In this document: positions 26,272-34,875 of the stretch, one piece after another
Layout of the letters: every line of letters begins with the position of its first letter
Numbering within the stretch: position 1 is the stretch's first letter
DNA from: Halorubrum rutilum
GTDB lineage: Archaea; Halobacteriota; Halobacteria; Halobacteriales; Haloferacaceae
Direction of reading: 5' to 3'
NCBI RefSeq assembly: GCF_024494565.1
Contig: NZ_JANHDN010000004.1
Span: 248,001 to 312,000, forward strand
Length of the DNA: 64,000 bases
Made by a program: the position numbers and the translations under genes
The notes under the pieces: generated by a model
What the model was told of the DNA's origin: nothing
What the model saw: the letters and a program-made list of their open reading frames with translations, nothing else
Databases searched by the model: none

Positions 26272-27069
26272 TCAGGCGTTCTCGACGACCGCGGACAGCC
26301 GTCGGGCGTCGGCGGTGAGCGACTCGAACCGGTCGTCGACCCAGTCGACCACCGCCGAGTCGGTGGACTCCAGCACGCATCGGGGGTTGTTCCGGCGGTC
26401 GTACGCCGTCACGCAGGCGACGTCGTCCCGCCTGAACAGCCCGTACTCGATCGGGTCGGGCGAGACGTAGACGGTCGCGTCGTCGTCGTCGAGCGCCCGG
26501 TCGGTCGCCCGGGCGAAGTCGGCGATCGACGCCTCGACCACGTCGCGGTCGATGACGAGCTCGACCTCCGCGCCGGCGTCGAGCGCGGTCGCGGCCGCCC
26601 GGTTGAACTGCTGGATGACGACCGGCGAGACCGCCCTGATCTCGGCCCGACGGCCGTCTCGGATGATGTCGGCGATGCGGTCGACCGCGGCGAGCGGGTT
26701 CCGGTCGGTCGCGACTGTCAGGTCGCCGGCGTCGACGGCCTCCGCGGGGAACCCGGCGCCCACGCGTTCGAGGTCGGCGGCGAACCCGCCGTAGCGGTCG
26801 GCCAGCTCCACCTCGTCCAGAAGGGTCTCGTACGCGTCGTGGACGCGCTCTCCGGTCGCCGTCACGCGGTACGCCGCGTCGCGCTTGACGACCCAGTCGC
26901 GCTCGCGGAACCCCCCGAGGATCCGCTGGACCGTCGTCCGGGTCGCGTCGACCGCGTCCGTCAGGTCCGTCGGACGACGCGGCTCCCGCCGGAGCGCCCG
27001 GAGGACCGCGACCCGGACCGGCGAGCCGGCGAGGTACTGTGCGCCGTCGTGTCCGTCGTCGGACGTCAT
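26272..27069 (-). CDS. Winged-helix regulator with FilR1-type C-terminal domain
   Basis: 265 aa from ATG 27069. An N-terminal winged helix (YLAGSPVRVAVLRALRREPR; DLTDAVDATRTTVQRILGGF, recognition helix near 40-55) is followed by an alpha/beta domain resembling the FilR1 middle domain (GRRAEIRAVSPVVIQQFNRA; DAGAEVELVIDRDVVEASIA). FilR1-like proteins were named from methanogens; haloarchaea have many paralogues with unknown ligands. An alternative start eight residues upstream (27093) exists. It lies beside the phototaxis cluster but points away from it, so a regulatory link is only suggested. Confidence 0.85.
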   Translation of the reverse strand: MTSDDGHDGAQYLAGSPVRVAVLRALRREPRRPTDLTDAVDATRTTVQRILGGFRERDWVVKRDAAYRVTATGERVHDAYETLLDEVELADRYGGFAADLERVGAGFPAEAVDAGDLTVATDRNPLAAVDRIADIIRDGRRAEIRAVSPVVIQQFNRAAATALDAGAEVELVIDRDVVEASIADFARATDRALDDDDATVYVSPDPIEYGLFRRDDVACVTAYDRRNNPRCVLESTDSAVVDWVDDRFESLTADARRLSAVVENA

Positions 27070-27114
27070 CGTGTACGGGGCGTCTACGAGCACCGCACGC
27101 TTAACCGTACCGCG

Positions 27115-27363
27115 CTACGGGCGGTATCGGAACGAGACGACGGTGCCGATCCCGTCGTCCCCGTCGATCGTCTCCGTGGTCACGGTGACCCCGGCGACCG
27201 CGTCCGCGCCGAGCGCCTCCTCGATCACGGCGCGGAGCGCGTCGGGGTCGGCCCCCTCCCGGAGGACCGGGACGCGGACCTGCCGTCGGTTGACGGCGAC
27301 GTCGCCGAGGTCGTAGTCGGTGTGCTCGAACGCGTCCCGCACCGCGGCGGCGATATCGGTCAT
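27115..27363 (-). CDS. Hypothetical 82-aa protein divergent from the rhodopsin gene
   Basis: 82 aa from ATG 27363. It has a predicted beta-alpha-beta pattern: MTDIAAAVRDAFEHTDYDLG, then RRQVRVPVLREGADPDALRA and GIGTVVSFRYRP at the end. No membrane segment, cysteine or known motif is seen. A clear TATA-like box at 27385-27391 supports expression and this start. It shares a 176-bp divergent promoter region with the sensory rhodopsin gene. Family not recognised. Confidence 0.7.
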   Translation of the reverse strand: MTDIAAAVRDAFEHTDYDLGDVAVNRRQVRVPVLREGADPDALRAVIEEALGADAVAGVTVTTETIDGDDGIGTVVSFRYRP

Positions 27364-27384
27364 GCGAAGCGGTTCGCGTGTGGG

Positions 27385-27391
27385 ATATAAA
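27385..27391 (-). promoter_or_regulatory. TATA-like box for the 82-aa protein gene
   Basis: TTTATAT on the minus strand (context CCTTTTATATCCC), centred 25 nt before ATG 27363. Confidence 0.6.
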
Positions 27392-27509
27392 AGGTTAGTC
27401 GAGACCGATCGCGTCGGACTGCCACCGAGGGACCTCTGCCCCCTCGGATCCGGCCGGCTCACCCGGAGCTCCGCGCCGAGATACCAGTCCTGATAACTCG
27501 CGGGAGGGA

Positions 27510-27517
27510 TTCAATAC
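27510..27517 (+). promoter_or_regulatory. TATA-like box for the sensory rhodopsin gene
   Basis: TTCAATAC, 23-30 nt before ATG 27540. No clear bop-type upstream activator sequence was found in the 90 bp before it. Confidence 0.4.
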
Positions 27518-27539
27518 GGACGGTCGACTGATCCGTACC

Positions 27540-28244
27540 ATGCTGGTAGAGACGGCGGTGTTCGCCGCTGTGGCGGCGCTGATGGGGGTATCGACAGTCG
27601 CGTTCGTCGCGTTCTCGCTGCTGGGGGACCACGAGAACAGGTACTTCCTGCTCCCGCCGGCAATCATGTCGATCGCGGGGCTCTCGTACGCCGGGATGGC
27701 GGCGAGCTCGGCCGGGATCGCCCTGGAGGGGTTCGTCGTCGAGCTCCGGTACCTCGACTGGGCACTGACGACGCCGCTCATCGTGTTACACATCGCGGTG
27801 GTCGCGGCCGCTCCGCGGAAGACGATCGCCGCCGCGATGGGCGCCGACGCGCTCATGATCGCGGCCGGCTACGCCGCGACCACCGCGGCGACGCCGGGGG
27901 TCAAGTGGGGCGGGTTCGCCGTCTCGTCGGCCGCGTTCCTCGCGGTGGTCTACCTCCTGCTCACGACCGTGACGGACGGCGTCCGCGACGAGAGCGCCGC
28001 GGTGCAGGGCACCTTCCGGACGCTCCGGGACCTCACCATCGCCCTGTGGTTCGTCTACCCGGTGATCTGGCTGCTCAGCGGCTCCGGCGTCGGCGTGATA
28101 TCGACCGCCGACTACCACTTCATCGTCGCCGTGCTCGACACGACCGCCAAGGTCGGCTTCACCTCGATCGTCACGTTCAGCATCACCCGCGTCGGCGACC
28201 TGTTCGCCGAGAGCGAAACGACGACCGCGACGACCGCCGCCTGA
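27540..28244 (+). CDS. Sensory rhodopsin (phototaxis photoreceptor)
   Basis: 234 aa, seven hydrophobic helices. Helix C has [15 protein letters not shown]: Arg70, the counter-ion Asp73 (bacteriorhodopsin D85) and His84 where proton pumps have the donor Asp96. Helix F has [10 protein letters not shown] with Tyr173, Pro174 and Trp177; helix G has LDTTAKVGF with retinal Lys204. The proton-release Glu pair of bacteriorhodopsin is absent. AGLSYAGMA and [10 protein letters not shown] recall sensory rhodopsin I; Ala203 before the lysine is also SRI-like, not the Thr of SRII; yet SRI His166 is missing. The next gene, 4 bp away, encodes its transducer. Colour class cannot be fixed from the sequence. 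Confidence 0.93.
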   Translation: MLVETAVFAAVAALMGVSTVAFVAFSLLGDHENRYFLLPPAIMSIAGLSYAGMAASSAGIALEGFVVELRYLDWALTTPLIVLHIAVVAAAPRKTIAAAMGADALMIAAGYAATTAATPGVKWGGFAVSSAAFLAVVYLLLTTVTDGVRDESAAVQGTFRTLRDLTIALWFVYPVIWLLSGSGVGVISTADYHFIVAVLDTTAKVGFTSIVTFSITRVGDLFAESETTTATTAA

Positions 28245-28248
28245 GACC

Positions 28249-29853
28249 ATGACGGACACGACCACTTCCGGTTCGATACTGACGCGTAGCCTCAACACCA
28301 AGAGCTTCCTCGGCATCGCGGGGTTCGCGCTGCTGCTCGGGGTAACGGTGTGGACCCGGTGGCTCTCGGTCCGCGGGTCGATACCCGCCGAGGCCGAGTC
28401 CGCCGTGCTGTCAGCGCTGGTGACGACGCTGTTCGTCGCGGTCGTGGGCGCGTCGCTGCTGACGATCACGCTGGTCCGCGACACCGCCGGCGCGCTCGGG
28501 TTCCTCAACGAGAAGGCGGCGCGGATCGAGGACGGCGAGTTCGACGTGAACCTCGACGCGCCGCGGTACGACGAGGTCGGGCGGCTGTTCGCGGCCGTGC
28601 GCTCGATGCGCGACGCCATCGCGACGCGGATCGACGAGCTGGAGACCGCCCAGCGGGAGGCGGAGGCGGCGCGCGCGGAGGCCGAGCGACAGGCGGAGTC
28701 GCTGGCCGCGAGCGCGGAGCGCATGAGCGAGACGTTCGACGCGGCGGCCGACGGCGACCTCTCCGTGCGGGCCGACGAGGACGTCGACGCGGAGGCGCTG
28801 GCGACGATCGCCGCGTCGTTCAACGACATGATCGGCGACGTGGAGGCGACCGTCGAGGGCGTCCGGTCGTTCGCGGCAGAGGTCGACGAGGCCAGCACCG
28901 AGATCGACGACACGGCGCGGCGGCTGGCGTCCCAGGGCGACGACGTCGTCGAGGTGATCGACGGGATCGCCGACAACGCGGGCGACCAGTACGACACCGT
29001 GCGGGACGCCTCCGGCGAGCTCTCCGACCTCTCGGCGTCGATCGAGGAGATCGCCTCGTCGTCCGACGAGGTCGCGACGAAGTCGGCGAACGCCGCCGAG
29101 ATCGGCAACGCCGGCAACGACGCCGCCACCGAGGCCGTCACCGAGATGGAGGCGATCCGCGAGCGGACGGCGGCGTCGATCGAGAAGGTCGAGCAGCTGG
29201 AGTCGGAGATGGACCGCATCGGCGAGATCGTGACGCTCATCGACGACATCGCGGAGCAGACGAACATCCTCGCGCTGAACGCCAACATCGAGGCCGCGCG
29301 CGCCGGCGGCGGCGCGGGCGGGGACGCGAGCGAGGGGTTCGAGGTCGTCGCCAACGAGGTGAAGTCCCTCGCGGAGGAGACCGCGGAGAAGACCGACGAG
29401 ATCGAGACGCGGATCGAGACGCTGCAGTCGACCGCCAGCGAGACCGTCTCCGAGATGCGCGAAACCGGCGAGCGCGTCGAGCGCGGCGTCGAGACGATCG
29501 ACGACTCGGCGGAGCTCCTGCTGGAGATGGTCGACACGGTCGAGGACGCGAACGACGGCGTCCAGTCGATCAGCAAGGCGACCGACGAGCAGGCGACGGC
29601 GACGGAGGAGACCGTCGCGATGATGGACGAGGTCGCGGAGCTGAGCGAGGCGTCCACCGCGGAGGCCGCGGACGCCGCCAAGCTGGTCGAAGAGCAGAAC
29701 GACGACCTCGACGCGGTGAGCGACCGGATCGACGACCTCTCCCGTCGGACCCGCCGGCTCCGGGAGCGGCTCGAATCGTTCGACGGCGGCGACGGCGCGG
29801 TCGCGGGGCCCGACGCGGCCGGCTCCGTTCCGGGCGCCGCGGACGACGACTGA
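28249..29853 (+). CDS. Sensory rhodopsin transducer (methyl-accepting Htr protein)
   Basis: 534 aa, the length of known Htr transducers. Two helices ([20 protein letters not shown] and [20 protein letters not shown]) are separated by only about 10 residues, so there is no ligand-binding ectodomain and the signal must come from the rhodopsin. HAMP-like linkers follow ([39 protein letters not shown]). The signalling hairpin tip is [20 protein letters not shown], with a small Gly/Asp-rich insert before [20 protein letters not shown]. Methylation helices flank it. It is encoded directly after the receptor, most likely in one transcript. Confidence 0.95.
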   Translation: MTDTTTSGSILTRSLNTKSFLGIAGFALLLGVTVWTRWLSVRGSIPAEAESAVLSALVTTLFVAVVGASLLTITLVRDTAGALGFLNEKAARIEDGEFDVNLDAPRYDEVGRLFAAVRSMRDAIATRIDELETAQREAEAARAEAERQAESLAASAERMSETFDAAADGDLSVRADEDVDAEALATIAASFNDMIGDVEATVEGVRSFAAEVDEASTEIDDTARRLASQGDDVVEVIDGIADNAGDQYDTVRDASGELSDLSASIEEIASSSDEVATKSANAAEIGNAGNDAATEAVTEMEAIRERTAASIEKVEQLESEMDRIGEIVTLIDDIAEQTNILALNANIEAARAGGGAGGDASEGFEVVANEVKSLAEETAEKTDEIETRIETLQSTASETVSEMRETGERVERGVETIDDSAELLLEMVDTVEDANDGVQSISKATDEQATATEETVAMMDEVAELSEASTAEAADAAKLVEEQNDDLDAVSDRIDDLSRRTRRLRERLESFDGGDGAVAGPDAAGSVPGAADDD

Positions 29854-29940
29854 GTCGACCCGCGAGGCGCCGCCGCCGACCGAGTCGATCCGCGAGGCGA
29901 CGACGCCGGTCGAGCCGGCTCCTCCGAGCGCGCTCGGGTC

Positions 29941-31287
29941 TCACGCGTACGCGTCGTACTCCTCGCCGAACAGCGCGAAGTACGCGACGCCGACGAGCCC
30001 GACCGCGCTTGCGAGTCCGAAGGCGACCGTGGGGCTCCCGGCGACAGCGACCTCGGTCCCCGGCACCGAGAACCCGCCGTAGAGCAGCCCGCCGAGCGCC
30101 GCGCTCGGGATGACGACCGCGTTGCGGAGGAGGTAGTACGACCCCGAGACGCGGCCGCCCGTGTCGCGCTCTGCGGGCCCGACGATCAGGGCCTTGTGCG
30201 CGGGGAGCCCGGCGAACCGGAGCCCGGAGAACGCGAACAGCGCGACGACGAGCGGCGCGGTCAGCGGCGTGTCGGCCGGGACGTTGATGAGGAGCACCGG
30301 GAAGACCGCGTACACGAGGAAGCCGAGCGCGACGACCGGCTTGAGCCCGACCCGCTCGGCGGCCAACGCCGCGGGTGGCATGGAGACGAGCGCGACCAGC
30401 ATCTCGATTGCCAGCAGCACGCCGAAGAAGGCCGCCGGTGACAGCGAGACGGGGCCGACGTCGATCCCCACTTCGAGGAACCGCGTGATCACGATGACGA
30501 AGAAGACGTACACCATCCCGTTCGCGAACCGCACCAGCGTGTCGCCGACGAGCAGCGGGCGGAGCTCCGGCGGGAGGCGCCGGAGGTCCGCGACCACCTC
30601 GCTCACCCCCTCGAACTCCTTGCCGAGCGTGTCACCCTCGGCGTCGTAGAGGACGTGTTGGAGCGCGGTGGCGACGACGCCGAACAGGAGCGCCACCGCG
30701 AGCACGTACTGGAAGCTCACGGTGAAGTCGGCGGCGTACTGGATGATCCCCGCCGCGATCAGCGGCCCGATCAGGAACGCGGTCCGGCGGAACACCTCCG
30801 TGCTCGCGAACCCGCGCGCCAGCCGCTCCGGCGGCACCGACTGCTTGACGATCGCGAACGTCGCGCCGAGCCCGAACGACTTCCACGCCTGCGCGAGGAA
30901 GAGGCCGACGAAGATCCAGATCCACGGCTCGAAGGCGACGCCCCCGACCGTCACGGTCCCGAGGGTCGGCGCGGCGAGCCACACGCCGAACCCCAGGCTC
31001 GACACCAGCCCGAACAGCGTGAGCGCGACCCGCGATCCGATCCGGTCCGAGAGCCGGCCGCCCGGGTACGGGTAGACGGCGCCGATGACGTTGCCGACGG
31101 TCCCGAACAGCCCGACGACGAACGCGCTCGCGCCCAGCGCCGACATGTACTCCGGGACGTACCGGTTCGTCATCTGGAAGCCGAGGCTGAACGCGAACAT
31201 CGCGAGCGACAGCACGAGCACGTCCCGCCGCAGCGAGAGGAACTGCCGGAACGGGTCGAGGAGGTCGACGTCGTCACCCGTTCCCAT
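29941..31287 (-). CDS. Major facilitator superfamily transporter
   Basis: 448 aa with about 12 hydrophobic helices. The loop 2-3 signature is GGRLSDRIGSRVAL (G-x3-D-R-x-G-R-R type), and the central cytoplasmic loop is EFEGVSEVVADLRRLPPELR. Substrate unknown; the layout resembles drug/metabolite efflux MFS proteins. Start ATG 31287 (MGTGDDVDLLDPF); upstream codons to 31371 are not protein-like. The region beyond its 5' end is AT-rich. Confidence 0.9.
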   Translation of the reverse strand: MGTGDDVDLLDPFRQFLSLRRDVLVLSLAMFAFSLGFQMTNRYVPEYMSALGASAFVVGLFGTVGNVIGAVYPYPGGRLSDRIGSRVALTLFGLVSSLGFGVWLAAPTLGTVTVGGVAFEPWIWIFVGLFLAQAWKSFGLGATFAIVKQSVPPERLARGFASTEVFRRTAFLIGPLIAAGIIQYAADFTVSFQYVLAVALLFGVVATALQHVLYDAEGDTLGKEFEGVSEVVADLRRLPPELRPLLVGDTLVRFANGMVYVFFVIVITRFLEVGIDVGPVSLSPAAFFGVLLAIEMLVALVSMPPAALAAERVGLKPVVALGFLVYAVFPVLLINVPADTPLTAPLVVALFAFSGLRFAGLPAHKALIVGPAERDTGGRVSGSYYLLRNAVVIPSAALGGLLYGGFSVPGTEVAVAGSPTVAFGLASAVGLVGVAYFALFGEEYDAYA

Positions 31288-31463
31288 ACCGGGAACTGTG
31301 ACGAAACGACCTTCAATACACCGGTGATACGGCCGAGCGAGGTCGAAGAAGTCGAGCGGCTCGGCCGGCAATAAATTTATTCATAATATTTGATATTCAA
31401 ATATGTAAAACCAGTCACCGCAGAATAATTTATTCTTTAATTACGCGCGATTTTTTGTGAAAT
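31288..31463. promoter_or_regulatory. AT-rich control region with three palindromes before the small peptide gene
   Basis: A sharp AT-rich stretch in a GC-rich genome. Palindromes: AATAAATTTATT (31370-31381), ATATTTGATATTCAAATAT (31386-31404, 19 bp) and AGAATAATTTATTCT (31422-31436). A TATA-like CTTTAATTA (31435-31443) lies 21-29 nt before ATG 31464. The stacked palindromes look like operator sites for a dimeric regulator; no matching regulator gene is adjacent. Confidence 0.6.
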
Positions 31464-31595
31464 ATGCACGAAAGTGTAGCGGAGTACGTGGCAGAGCACC
31501 CGAAAATGGCCGGCGTCCTGTTCACCGCGCTCCTCCTGCTGACGCAGGCGGCGCCCGCGGCGGCGAACCAAGCGGCTACTACCCCAGGTCCGTAA
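31464..31595 (+). CDS. Small hydrophobic peptide, DUF7503-like
   Basis: 43 aa. A short polar start (MHESVAEYVAEHPK) is followed by one hydrophobic stretch, MAGVLFTALLLLTQAAPAAA, and a small polar tail ending TTPGP. It could be a single-span membrane peptide or an exported peptide with an Ala-rich cleavage region. I recall the haloarchaeal family DUF7503 with this layout (polar helix, then a V/A-LFT-LLL-QA segment). It has its own promoter-like box and three palindromes upstream. Its last 17 nt overlap tail-to-tail with the CHAT-type gene on the other strand. Function unknown. Confidence 0.72.
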   Translation: MHESVAEYVAEHPKMAGVLFTALLLLTQAAPAAANQAATTPGP

Positions 31596-33717
31596 GTCCA
31601 TCAAAGCTGTCGTTCCAAGTGAGTTCCCCATCGTGGAAGATCGGCGTATCTTCCATATTCAGGAACTGCTCAACCTCAGCGGTTGAGACCTTTTTTGCGG
31701 TTATTTTTGAAGGAACAATGTGATTATTATTGTCGCTGTCTAAATTCAGGTATGTCAGCGAGCCCGTTCCATACGGGCCATTAGGGTATGTCTCTGCAGT
31801 CAGACTCCAGCAGTCTGTACCATGATCTCTTAAATTAAGGACAAGTGCTACTCCACTTCGGCTCTGACAGATCGTCGTCCCGCCGTCCCCGACGACGATG
31901 TACTGATGTCCGGTGATCAGCTCCCGTTTCGCCACGTGAAGCGCGGTGCGGAGGTTGAACCCGGTGTTCATCAGGCGCGCGATGATGCGGCCGAGCTGGG
32001 TGGCCGGCGAGTTCGCCACGTCGGAGAGGGTGACGATACCGCCGCGGGAGCCGCGGTGGACGAGGGCCTCGCCCTGCTGATAGGACTGGCAGGCGTTGAG
32101 CAGGAAGGCGCTGACGCCGACGTCGAGCTCCTCGTCGGTCAGGTCGAGGTAGTCGTCGGTACACTGCATCCCGCGGTGGTCGACGTGGCCGACGTAGTGG
32201 AGGAAGTCGACGTCGGACCGGAGCGCCTCGCGCATCTCCGCGCGGGTGAGGTCGTGGCGCACCTCGATGTCGAACTGGACCATGTCGCGGAGGCCGTACA
32301 GGTCCGCGACCGCGCCCTCCTCGCGCATCTGCTCGTCGTTGCAGACGACCAAGACGGAGATCCGCGACTGCTCGACCGCGCCCGCCTCCAGCCGGCGGTG
32401 GTACGCGTCGAGGGTGGCCTTGTTGGCGTCGAGCGGGACGCCGTCGCCGACCCACGCGTGCTCGACGGTGTCGACCGGCTCGGGCCGCACGAAGTCGGCG
32501 TCGGCCGGTACCGCGCCGCGGTCGGCCGGGGCGTCGGCGCCGCGAACGGGCTCGGGCTCGGCGGCGCCCCGGACGAACTCGTCCGGGCCGGTCGACGCCG
32601 GAACCGGTGCGGGATCGCCGTCCGGCCCGCGGAAGAACCCGACGCCGCCCCCCTCGCTCGCGGTCGCCGGAGTGGCCGTCTCCGGCGACCGGACGACGGA
32701 CAGCTCGCCGGCGACGAACGGGAGCATCTCCACGTTCCCGGGGTCGGGTCGCACGTCGGTCGTCAGCGTCCACTGCGGGAGCTCCGGCTCGACGCGCTCG
32801 AAGGGGACCGCGAGGTACTCGCCCAGCCGCTCCGCGAGGGGGAGGTCGTACAGCCGGCCCCAGTCGAGGTCGACGTCGGTCGCCTGTCGCTCGTGGAGGT
32901 CGACCGGATAGAACCCCTCGGTGCGGGCGAGGCAGTCGAGGTGGAACGACTGCCGGAGGACCTCGGCGGTCCGACGCTCGAAGTCGGGCTCCAAGTAGTG
33001 CGTCCAGCCGTCGCCCTCGATCCGGGGCGCCTCCCCGGGGACGACGTCGGCCGCGAAGTAGTACGCGAGCGAGACGACCGGATACAGGCGTTCGTACGTC
33101 GGCGGCACGACGATCCGGACCCCGGAGTCCGGCGGTTCGATCGGGTCGGGCACGCGCAGCTCGTCGCCCGGCCCGATCAGCGGGGGATGGCCGCGGAGGG
33201 TGGGGAACGACCGCTCCGGGCTCGTCGTCTGGAGCGCGGAGCCGAGCAGCGAGACGGCGTCCATCAGCGACTCGGGGTCGGTCGGCGTCTCGACGGTGCC
33301 GGCGGGCACCTGGTGGAGCGAGCGGAAGCCGAGCGCGACCTCGCTCGGCGCGTCGAGGTCGATCCGCGTGGTCCGGTCCGTCGTCGACACCGAGAAGCCG
33401 GCCTCGAACGCGAGGTACAGCTTGGTCGGCGCCGGATCGATGCCGACGTGGTACGTCCCGGGCGGCATGTCGTAGGCGTCGCCTCGGGTGAGGAGCGCAC
33501 CGTCGCCGTCGCGCGTCTCGACGACCGCGACGCGCGGGATCTCGACGGACGCGGTCTCGACGGTGACGCTGGCGTCGACGGGGAAGTAGTGGGCGTCCGC
33601 GGGGTTCGGGCGGGGTTCGACGGTCCGGTCGGTGTACACCTCGAACTGGGTGTTCTCGATGTGGTCCGTGACCGCGAGTCCGGCGTCGTCCGACAGCGGG
33701 TCGATGTCGATGCTCAT
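31579..33717 (-). CDS. CHAT/caspase-like protease domain protein with AT-rich C-terminus
   Basis: 712 aa from ATG 33717. The catalytic pair of a CHAT/caspase fold is visible: VDFLHYVGHVDHRGM with His511 and SAFLLNACQSYQQG with Cys543, each after a hydrophobic strand. It is preceded by ISVLVVCNDEQM, a first strand of the same fold. The N-terminal 350 residues are beta-rich and unrecognised (TYHVGIDPAPTKLYLAFEAG); a Pro/Ala/Asp linker covers about 360-425. The final 95 residues, after TTICQSRSG, are encoded by DNA of much lower GC. CHAT proteases cleave partner proteins in defence or cell death systems in bacteria; here neither substrate nor role is known. No signal peptide is seen. Confidence 0.82.
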   Translation of the reverse strand: MSIDIDPLSDDAGLAVTDHIENTQFEVYTDRTVEPRPNPADAHYFPVDASVTVETASVEIPRVAVVETRDGDGALLTRGDAYDMPPGTYHVGIDPAPTKLYLAFEAGFSVSTTDRTTRIDLDAPSEVALGFRSLHQVPAGTVETPTDPESLMDAVSLLGSALQTTSPERSFPTLRGHPPLIGPGDELRVPDPIEPPDSGVRIVVPPTYERLYPVVSLAYYFAADVVPGEAPRIEGDGWTHYLEPDFERRTAEVLRQSFHLDCLARTEGFYPVDLHERQATDVDLDWGRLYDLPLAERLGEYLAVPFERVEPELPQWTLTTDVRPDPGNVEMLPFVAGELSVVRSPETATPATASEGGGVGFFRGPDGDPAPVPASTGPDEFVRGAAEPEPVRGADAPADRGAVPADADFVRPEPVDTVEHAWVGDGVPLDANKATLDAYHRRLEAGAVEQSRISVLVVCNDEQMREEGAVADLYGLRDMVQFDIEVRHDLTRAEMREALRSDVDFLHYVGHVDHRGMQCTDDYLDLTDEELDVGVSAFLLNACQSYQQGEALVHRGSRGGIVTLSDVANSPATQLGRIIARLMNTGFNLRTALHVAKRELITGHQYIVVGDGGTTICQSRSGVALVLNLRDHGTDCWSLTAETYPNGPYGTGSLTYLNLDSDNNNHIVPSKITAKKVSTAEVEQFLNMEDTPIFHDGELTWNDSFDGLTDLG

Positions 33718-33885
33718 GTGAGTGGACCGCGTCCGACTACCGGTCGGGCCGGTCAGATCGGCGAGTCCGGTTCGGCCGGTCAGGGGGCGAGACGGACCGG
33801 AGCGCTCGGCGAACGCGACCTTCGGTACCGGTTCGTCGGCCGAGACGGCGATAAAGCTTGTGTCGGTGGATCGCCGTAGACCGAA

Positions 33886-33895
33886 CGGATAAAGG
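33886..33895 (+). promoter_or_regulatory. TATA-like box for the desuccinylase-like gene
   Basis: CGGATAAAGG, 24-33 nt before ATG 33919; a leaderless start is likely. Confidence 0.5.
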
Positions 33896-33918
33896 GGCGG
33901 CCGGCCCACGTTCGCGTA

Positions 33919-34875
33919 ATGATCACGCTTGGAACGGCCCGCGCCCCGCCGGGCGAGACGGATACGGGCCGTCTCGAAGTGGGCGAGACGCGGGACGGGA
34001 GCCCCGTGCGGCTGCCGGTCGCCGTCGTCAACGGCGCGACGGACGGACAGACGCTGTACGTGCAGGCGGTCAGCGACGGCGACGAGCTCAACGGGCTGGG
34101 GGTCGTCAACCGCGTCGTCCCGCGGCTCGACCCGACGGAGCTGTCGGGCGCGGTCCTCGTCGTCGGCATCGTCAACTACTTCGGATTCCAGGTCGCGGAA
34201 CACCGGAACCCGATCGACGACCGGAAGATGAACCGGGGGTACCCCGGCGACGAGGACGGGACGACCAGCGAGCGGATCGCCCACGCGACGTTCCAGGCGG
34301 CGAAGCGCGCGGACTACATCCTCGACCTCCATCAGGGGTCGACCAGTCGGATGATAAACGAGACGCGGGTGCGGTGCGGGATCCGCCACCATCTCCACGG
34401 GGACTGCCTGGAGCTCGCGAAGGCCTTCGGCTGCGGGCACGTCCTCGACATCAAGGGCCCGGACGGCCAGCTCGCGCGGGCGGGCCCGGAGCACGGGATC
34501 CCGACGATCGACCCCGAGCTCGGCGGCGCCGTCGGCTGGGACGAGGAGTCGATCCGGTACGGCGTCGAGGGGGTGTTCAACGTGCTCCGACACCACGGCT
34601 TCCTCGACGGCGACGTCGACCTCGAGCGGCAGGTCCGGGCGCGCGGGTTCGACCAGTACGGGTCGCCCGCGGGCGGGCTCGTCCGGTTCCAGCGGGACCT
34701 CGGTGAGCGCGTCTCGGCCGGCGACGCCCTCTTCGAGGTGACGGACACCTTCGGCGAGCTGAAGGGCCGCGTGACCGCCGACGACGACGGGATCTTCTGG
34801 CGCACCCGACGGCTCCCGCAGGTCGCCGCCGGCGAGTACGTCTGCTCGGTCGGCACCAACGTCGACCGGTACTGA
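33919..34875 (+). CDS. Succinylglutamate desuccinylase/aspartoacylase-like zinc hydrolase
   Basis: 318 aa. The fold shows VQAVSDGDELNGLGVVNRVV and later DYILDLHQGSTSRMINETRV. In this family zinc ligands are His and Glu of H-G-x-E plus a later His. Here SDGDE replaces the first His by Asp, while the later His (LDLHQGS) is kept. The C-terminal LVRFQRDLGERVSAGDALFE is a barrel-like domain typical of such proteins. The substrate may be an N-acyl amino acid or another amide. The next gene starts on the last base of this stop codon (TGATG), so both are coupled. Confidence 0.85.
   Translation: MITLGTARAPPGETDTGRLEVGETRDGSPVRLPVAVVNGATDGQTLYVQAVSDGDELNGLGVVNRVVPRLDPTELSGAVLVVGIVNYFGFQVAEHRNPIDDRKMNRGYPGDEDGTTSERIAHATFQAAKRADYILDLHQGSTSRMINETRVRCGIRHHLHGDCLELAKAFGCGHVLDIKGPDGQLARAGPEHGIPTIDPELGGAVGWDEESIRYGVEGVFNVLRHHGFLDGDVDLERQVRARGFDQYGSPAGGLVRFQRDLGERVSAGDALFEVTDTFGELKGRVTADDDGIFWRTRRLPQVAAGEYVCSVGTNVDRY

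Noticed and set aside
27540..28244. Calling the rhodopsin a proton pump or firmly SRII.
   Set aside because: Donor Asp and release Glu are missing and a transducer follows, so not a pump; Ala before Lys204 and SRI-like segments speak against a firm SRII call.
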